From: Pseudoclavibacter sp. AY1H1
Lineage (GTDB): Bacteria; Actinomycetota; Actinomycetes; Actinomycetales; Microbacteriaceae
Length of the DNA: 64,000 nucleotides
Assembly: GCF_002931055.1 (NCBI RefSeq)
Contig: NZ_PSXX01000004.1
Coordinates: 124,001-188,000 of the forward strand
Reading direction: 5' to 3'
Below the pieces are notes generated by a model. It was not told the origin of the DNA. It did not search any database and saw only the letters and a program-made list of their open reading frames with translations. Every line of letters begins with the position of its first letter. The first letter of the stretch is position 1. The translations under genes and the position numbers were made by a program. Of this stretch, positions 60,460 through 64,000 are shown in pieces.

Positions 60460-61469
60460 CGGACGACCTCGACGGGTGCGCCGGTCTTGACCGACTCGAT
60501 GCAGGCGAGCGCGATGACCATGGCCTCGAGCGCGGCCTCCGTGCCGGGGCGGGGGCTCTCGACGCCGGCGACGGCGTCGACGAACGCCTGCAGCTCGCCC
60601 GTGTAGGCGGCGCGCATGAGCTGCGTGTCGGCACGCACCGTGTCGAAGGACGCGCCCGCCGCGCCATAGAGGCGCAGGCTCGACGCCGCCAGCTCACCCG
60701 CGGTCGCCATGCCGGCGCTGCCGAAGACCTCAGCACGGGTGTCGTAACCGTAGGCGGCCGAGAAGTTCGCCTCCGCGGTGGCGATGGCGCCGTTGTCGTA
60801 GCGGATCGTGACGACAGCGGTGTCGAGGAGGCCCTTGTCCTTGAAGTCCGGCGCGACGAGCGCATCCGCGACCGCGTAGACCCGGGTGGCGCGGGCGCCC
60901 GGGTTGAAGAAGTTGAGGGTGTCGAAGTCGTGGATGAGGGTCTCGAGGAAGATCGTGAACGGCGGGATCGCCGCGGGGTTCGCGAGGCCCGGGTCGCGGG
61001 TCACCGAGCGCAGCAGCTGCGGTGTGCCGAGGGCTCCCGCGTCGAGGGCGGAGCGCAGCTCAGGGAACCCGTTGGCGTAGCGGCGGTTGAAGCCGACCTG
61101 GAAGATCACGTCGTGGCGCTCGACGGCGGCCTCGACGCGGCGAAGCTCCTCGAGCGAGACACCCGTCGGCTTCTCGCAGAAGATGGCCTTGCCTGCCGCG
61201 GCCGCCTGCTCCACGAGCGCCGTGTGGAAGCGGGGCGGGGCCGTGATGACGACCGCGTCGAGGTCTGGACGGGCGAGCAGCTCGGCGATGTCCGTGTACG
61301 ACTGCTCGACGCCGAGCGTCTCGGCGAGCTTCGCCGCGGCGCCCTCGACGGGGTCGGCGATGGCGATGAGCTCGGCGTTCGGGATGTCGCGGGCGATGAG
61401 CGCGGCGTGGTTGCTGCCGATGCGGCCGGCGCCGATGAGCGCGACACGAATGAGGGGGGTCTTGGACAT
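60456..61469 (-). CDS. Gfo/Idh/MocA-family dehydrogenase (inositol 2-dehydrogenase-like)
   Basis: The 337-residue protein has NAD-binding motif VALIGAGRIGSNHAALIA (Gly13, Gly15, Gly18), the EKP motif in IFCEKPTGVSLEELRR, and VGFNRRYANGF. The catalytic-region segment LIHDFDTLNFF holds the His/Asp pair of the family. The sequence resembles myo-inositol 2-dehydrogenases, which start inositol catabolism, but the substrate cannot be proved. It is the first gene of a four-gene operon and its promoter faces the sugar porter across two LacI-type operators. Confidence 0.9.
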   Translation of the reverse strand: MSKTPLIRVALIGAGRIGSNHAALIARDIPNAELIAIADPVEGAAAKLAETLGVEQSYTDIAELLARPDLDAVVITAPPRFHTALVEQAAAAGKAIFCEKPTGVSLEELRRVEAAVERHDVIFQVGFNRRYANGFPELRSALDAGALGTPQLLRSVTRDPGLANPAAIPPFTIFLETLIHDFDTLNFFNPGARATRVYAVADALVAPDFKDKGLLDTAVVTIRYDNGAIATAEANFSAAYGYDTRAEVFGSAGMATAGELAASSLRLYGAAGASFDTVRADTQLMRAAYTGELQAFVDAVAGVESPRPGTEAALEAMVIALACIESVKTGAPVEVVR

Positions 61470-61537
61470 GGTGCTTCTCCTGAGGACGGCGGTGCCGACA
61501 CGACACTGTGCTGCTGGGTGCGCCCAGCACGCACAGA

Positions 61538-61575
61538 CTATTACGTACTAGCGCTCTGCGTCTAGTACGTATAAG
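61538..61575. promoter_or_regulatory. Paired LacI-type operators with central CG
   Basis: CTATTACGTACTAG (61538-61551) and CTAGTACGTATAAG (61562-61575) are two near-copies of the palindrome CTAGTACGTACTAG, each centred on CG, 24 bp apart. Their inner arms also make a perfect TACGTACTAG/CTAGTACGTA inverted repeat. They sit between the divergent dehydrogenase operon and the porter, so the LacI protein encoded nearby is the likely binder. Confidence 0.75.
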
Positions 61576-61686
61576 GTTGCCTCCAATCGGCCGGGAGACC
61601 CGGCCAGAATCGCGCAGAAATCACCCAGGAGCGCGACGAACCGCGGAGACAAAGGAGTTCTCATCACTTCCACGCATGGGGCATCA

Positions 61687-63111
61687 GTGTCAGAGACGAC
61701 CCTGCCCAAACTCACGCCAGGCCCGTACCGCAAGCGGCTCGGACTCATCTCGATCGTCGCCTGCTTCGGCGGACTGCTCTTCGGCTACGACACGGGTGTC
61801 ATCAACGGCGCGCTGCGCCCCATGGCCGCGGAGATCGGCCTCGATGCCTTCACGGAGGGCGTCGTCACCAGCTCCCTCGTGTTCGCCGCCGCCTTCGGCG
61901 CGCTCTTCGGAGGACGCATCTCGGACGCCATCGGCCGCCGCCGCACGATCATCATCCTCGCCGTGCTGTTCTTCCTCGGCACGGTCGTCGTCGTCGCGTC
62001 GCCGAACTTCGCGCTGCTCGTCGTGGGGCGCGTCATGCTGGGGCTCGCCGTCGGCGGCGCATCCACCGTCGTACCCGTCTACCTGGCAGAGCTGGCGCCG
62101 TTCGAGATCCGCGGTTCGATCACGGGCCGCAACGAGGTCGCGATCGTCACGGGCCAGCTCTCCGCTTTTGTCATCAACGCCATCCTCGGCAACACGCTCA
62201 GCCACATCGACGGAGTGTGGCGCATCATGTTCGCCGTCTGCGCGATCCCCGCCATCGCCCTCTTCTTCGGGATGCTGCGCATGCCCGAGTCGCCGCGCTG
62301 GCTGGTCGAGAAGGGCCGCCACGCGGACGCACTCACCGTGCTCAAGACGGTGCGCTCCGAGGAGCGCGCGATCGCCGAGCTCGGCGAGGTCGAGCAGGTC
62401 GCGAAGGAGGAGCAGACCGAAGCGAAGGTCGGCCTCGGCGCGGTACTCACGAACAAGTGGCTCATCCGCATCCTGCTCATCGGCATCGGCGTCTCCATGA
62501 TGCAGCAGCTGACGGGCATCAACTCGATCATGTACTACGGCCAGGTGGTGCTCATCGAGTCGGGCTTCGAGGCGGATGCGGCCCTCATCGCGAACATCGC
62601 GCCCGGTGTGGTCGCCGTCATCGGCGGGTTCATCGCGCTGTACATGATGGACCGCGTCGACCGCAGAAAGACGTTTGCGATCGGCCTCACACTGACGACG
62701 ACCTGCCACCTGCTCATCGGCGCCGCTTCCCTGCTGCTCCCGGTCGGCAACCCGGCCCGCCCGTTCGTGATCCTCATCCTCGTCGTCGCATTCGTCGCGT
62801 CGATGCAGACCTTCTTGAACGTCGCCGTCTGGGTGTACCTCGCGGAGATCTTCCCGCTGCACATGCGCGGCCTCGGCATCGGCGTGTCCGTGTTCTTCGG
62901 CTGGATGACCAACGGCTTCCTGGCGCTCTACTTCCCGAGCCTGATCGCCGGGATGGGCATCAGCGGGGTGTTCTTCCTGTTCGCCGGTATCGGGGCGCTC
63001 GCGTTGCTCTTCACGATCACGCAGGTTCCCGAGACCCGCGGGGTGACCCTCGAGAAGCTCGAGGCCGGCGTCACGACGGGGGCCATCCACGTGCTCGGAA
63101 AGACCCGCTAG
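61687..63111 (+). CDS. Sugar porter-family MFS transporter (inositol-type)
   Basis: The 474-residue protein is a sugar porter: GGLLFGYDTGVINGALRPM in TM1, FGGRISDAIGRRRTII, PVYLAELAPFEIRG, PESPRWLVEKGR, and PETRGVTLEKLEAG at the end. It matches inositol/sugar:proton symporters of the IolT/GalP type. The GTG at 61687 is the nearest standard start, yet the only strong ribosome site, AAAGGAG (61651-61657), is 29 nt away and sits 5 nt before an in-frame ATC at 61663. It is divergent from the dehydrogenase operon and shares the LacI-type operators. Confidence 0.92.
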   Translation: MSETTLPKLTPGPYRKRLGLISIVACFGGLLFGYDTGVINGALRPMAAEIGLDAFTEGVVTSSLVFAAAFGALFGGRISDAIGRRRTIIILAVLFFLGTVVVVASPNFALLVVGRVMLGLAVGGASTVVPVYLAELAPFEIRGSITGRNEVAIVTGQLSAFVINAILGNTLSHIDGVWRIMFAVCAIPAIALFFGMLRMPESPRWLVEKGRHADALTVLKTVRSEERAIAELGEVEQVAKEEQTEAKVGLGAVLTNKWLIRILLIGIGVSMMQQLTGINSIMYYGQVVLIESGFEADAALIANIAPGVVAVIGGFIALYMMDRVDRRKTFAIGLTLTTTCHLLIGAASLLLPVGNPARPFVILILVVAFVASMQTFLNVAVWVYLAEIFPLHMRGLGIGVSVFFGWMTNGFLALYFPSLIAGMGISGVFFLFAGIGALALLFTITQVPETRGVTLEKLEAGVTTGAIHVLGKTR

Positions 63112-63130
63112 CCACCACAGAATTCACGAC

Positions 63131-63154
63131 TCGGCCGCTTCTGCGAGCGGCCGA
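63131..63154 (+). terminator. Hairpin after the sugar porter gene
   Basis: TCGGCCGCT (63131-63139) and AGCGGCCGA (63146-63154) form a perfect 9-bp stem with a 6-nt loop, 19 nt after the porter stop. There is no T-run. It is the likely end of the porter transcript. Confidence 0.6.
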
Positions 63155-63419
63155 CCCGCCCGCGGGATCGGCTTCGATCTGGACGTCCGAGCCGACTCCG
63201 CGGGCTCTTTCTGTGCGCTGCGCCGACCCCAACACCTCAACCGCGAGAGGTCGGACCTGAGTGCGAGCAGCGGACAATATTCGCGTGCTTTCCGCGACAA
63301 ACACTGTAAATTTCGGTTAATCATCGGATGAATCGGGGCATTTAGGGGGTTTGGGCCTTTCCCCGCGTTGATTGAAACGATACAGTCAACGGACCACGAG
63401 ACGAAGGAGTCCCGCCCCT
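63155..63419 (+). promoter_or_regulatory. Intergenic region before the secreted BNR-repeat gene
   Basis: The 308-bp gap from 63112 to 63419 holds no gene. After the terminator hairpin comes an AT-richer stretch (about 63275-63350). A dyad follows, GTTGA...TCAAC (63367-63390), around TTGAAACGATACAG, which resembles a LacI-family operator with a central CG. AAGGAG (63404-63409) is the ribosome site of the next gene. No clear -35/-10 pair could be assigned. Confidence 0.5.
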
Positions 63420-64000
63420 ATGGCTGAACGCACACGCCGCCTCCCACTGCTATCGAGCGCCAGTGTTCTCACTGCCGCCTTCATCGGCCTGCCGTTGCTC
63501 GCCGCGCCCGCGCAGGCGACAACCAGCCCGATCGACACCCCACCACCCGCGGCTTCCTCCACCGCACAACCCACTGCGACCCCGACCCCCACCGCAAGCG
63601 CCTCCCCACTGCCATCGGCGAGCGCGTCCGCGACGACTTCCCCAACACCCGGCCCGCTCGTCTGCGACGACCGGGGCGCACCGTACGACTTCGCCGATAC
63701 CTCCGAGACCGTCATCGAGGAATCGGAGCTCGGCCTCACCTGGGCGGGCATGTACGTCCTCCAGGACCTCCTGACCCAGGACGATCGCCAATACGTCGGC
63801 TTCTACACCGACGACCGCGAGATGGTCATCGCCCAGCGCGCCCTCCGCACCGACGGGACCAGCGCAGGCGATTGGATCTACCAGCCCCTCCCAGAGACGC
63901 TCGAATGGGACAGCCACAACTACATCTCGCTGGGCCTCGACCGCGACGGTGCGCTCCACGTCGCCGGCAACATGCACGATGTCGCGCTGAACTACTACCG
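63420..64000 (+). CDS. Secreted BNR_4-type beta-propeller protein, partial
   Basis: The first 193 codons are present and the gene runs off the window. A signal peptide (MAERTRRLPLLSSASVLTAA, then a hydrophobic core ending LAAPAQA) is followed by a Ser/Thr/Pro/Ala-rich linker of about 45 residues. Next is a domain with GLTWAGMYVLQDLLTQDDRQ, YVGFYTDDREMVIAQRAL, WDSHNYISLGLDRDGALHVAGNMH. This last motif is typical of BNR_4-type propellers, a fold that includes polysaccharide lyases. It may attack or bind an extracellular polysaccharide. AAGGAG lies 10 nt before the ATG. Confidence 0.85.
   Translation, partial: MAERTRRLPLLSSASVLTAAFIGLPLLAAPAQATTSPIDTPPPAASSTAQPTATPTPTASASPLPSASASATTSPTPGPLVCDDRGAPYDFADTSETVIEESELGLTWAGMYVLQDLLTQDDRQYVGFYTDDREMVIAQRALRTDGTSAGDWIYQPLPETLEWDSHNYISLGLDRDGALHVAGNMHDVALNYY

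Noticed and set aside
63281-63345. AT-rich stretch as a replication origin or attachment site
   Set aside because: No DnaA boxes, direct repeats or integrase gene are present; it is more likely promoter DNA of the secreted-protein gene.

Overview
The window is 64 kb of gene-dense, GC-rich DNA. Frequent GTG and TTG starts, ATGA/GTGA overlaps between co-directional genes, a DtxR/IdeR-type iron box and several apparently leaderless transcripts point to a high-GC Gram-positive actinobacterium. The gene mix suggests Microbacteriaceae, but that is an inference and no rRNA or other marker gene is present. I saw no tRNA, rRNA, CRISPR array, insertion sequence or prophage. Most of the window is small accessory modules, each with its own regulator next to an inverted repeat that could be its operator.

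Layout. 1-1.9 kb: the end of a beta-propeller protein and a BadF-type sugar kinase. 1.8-10.8 kb: a seven-gene phosphonate operon on the minus strand (PhnD, PhnC, a double-domain PhnE, an FAD amine oxidoreductase, a phosphonatase-like hydrolase, a zinc alcohol dehydrogenase and an MFS permease), with a divergent GntR/UTRA regulator. Most members overlap by ATGA or GTGA. The order reads as uptake, oxidative deamination to a phosphono-aldehyde, C-P cleavage, then oxidation or reduction of the product. 10.9-11.6 kb: a membrane protein and XRE regulator pair with a palindrome inside its promoter. 11.7-15.9 kb: a TetR gene divergent from a 2-oxoacid (pyruvate or acetoin) dehydrogenase E1alpha-E1beta-E2 operon with no E3. 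16.1-19.9 kb: a TetR gene, an APC permease and a YtcJ-type amidohydrolase. 20.2-26.4 kb: a two-component system whose response regulator and sensor kinase flank a lipoprotein/MacAB-like efflux operon.

26.4-32.9 kb: a membrane-anchored carboxylesterase, a MerR regulator, a YtrA-type GntR-ABC operon, a leaderless PadR with a HAAS-type membrane partner, and a lipoprotein. 32.9-34.0 kb: an AbiF-like HEPN abortive-infection gene preceded by a structured RNA/terminator element. Its reading frame is cut by an in-frame TAA, and the expected C-terminal tail continues in the same frame beyond it. 34.1-41.6 kb: a GNAT acetyltransferase, an NmrA-like/HxlR pair, a fatty acid desaturase, an SDR-ankyrin-hydrolase operon, and a TetR with a second hydrolase. 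41.6-49.5 kb: an MFS exporter, a complete beta-glucoside PTS operon with a BglG-type antitermination leader, and an MFS/TetR pair. 49.5-51.8 kb: a CGNR regulator divergent from a carboxymuconolactone-decarboxylase-like/phosphotriesterase-like pair, and a DUF4440-like protein. 51.9-58.0 kb: a siderophore uptake locus (reductase, binding protein, two permeases, ATPase) with an iron box and an EntS-like exporter. 58.0-63.1 kb: a sugar- or inositol-type catabolic operon (dehydrogenase, TIM-barrel isomerase, LacI, membrane protein) divergent from a sugar porter across two LacI-type operators. 63.4-64 kb: the start of a secreted BNR-repeat protein that runs off the window.

Most noteworthy: the broken AbiF gene with its upstream RNA, the compact phosphonate operon, and the small regulator/operator pairs whose dyads can be read directly in the sequence.
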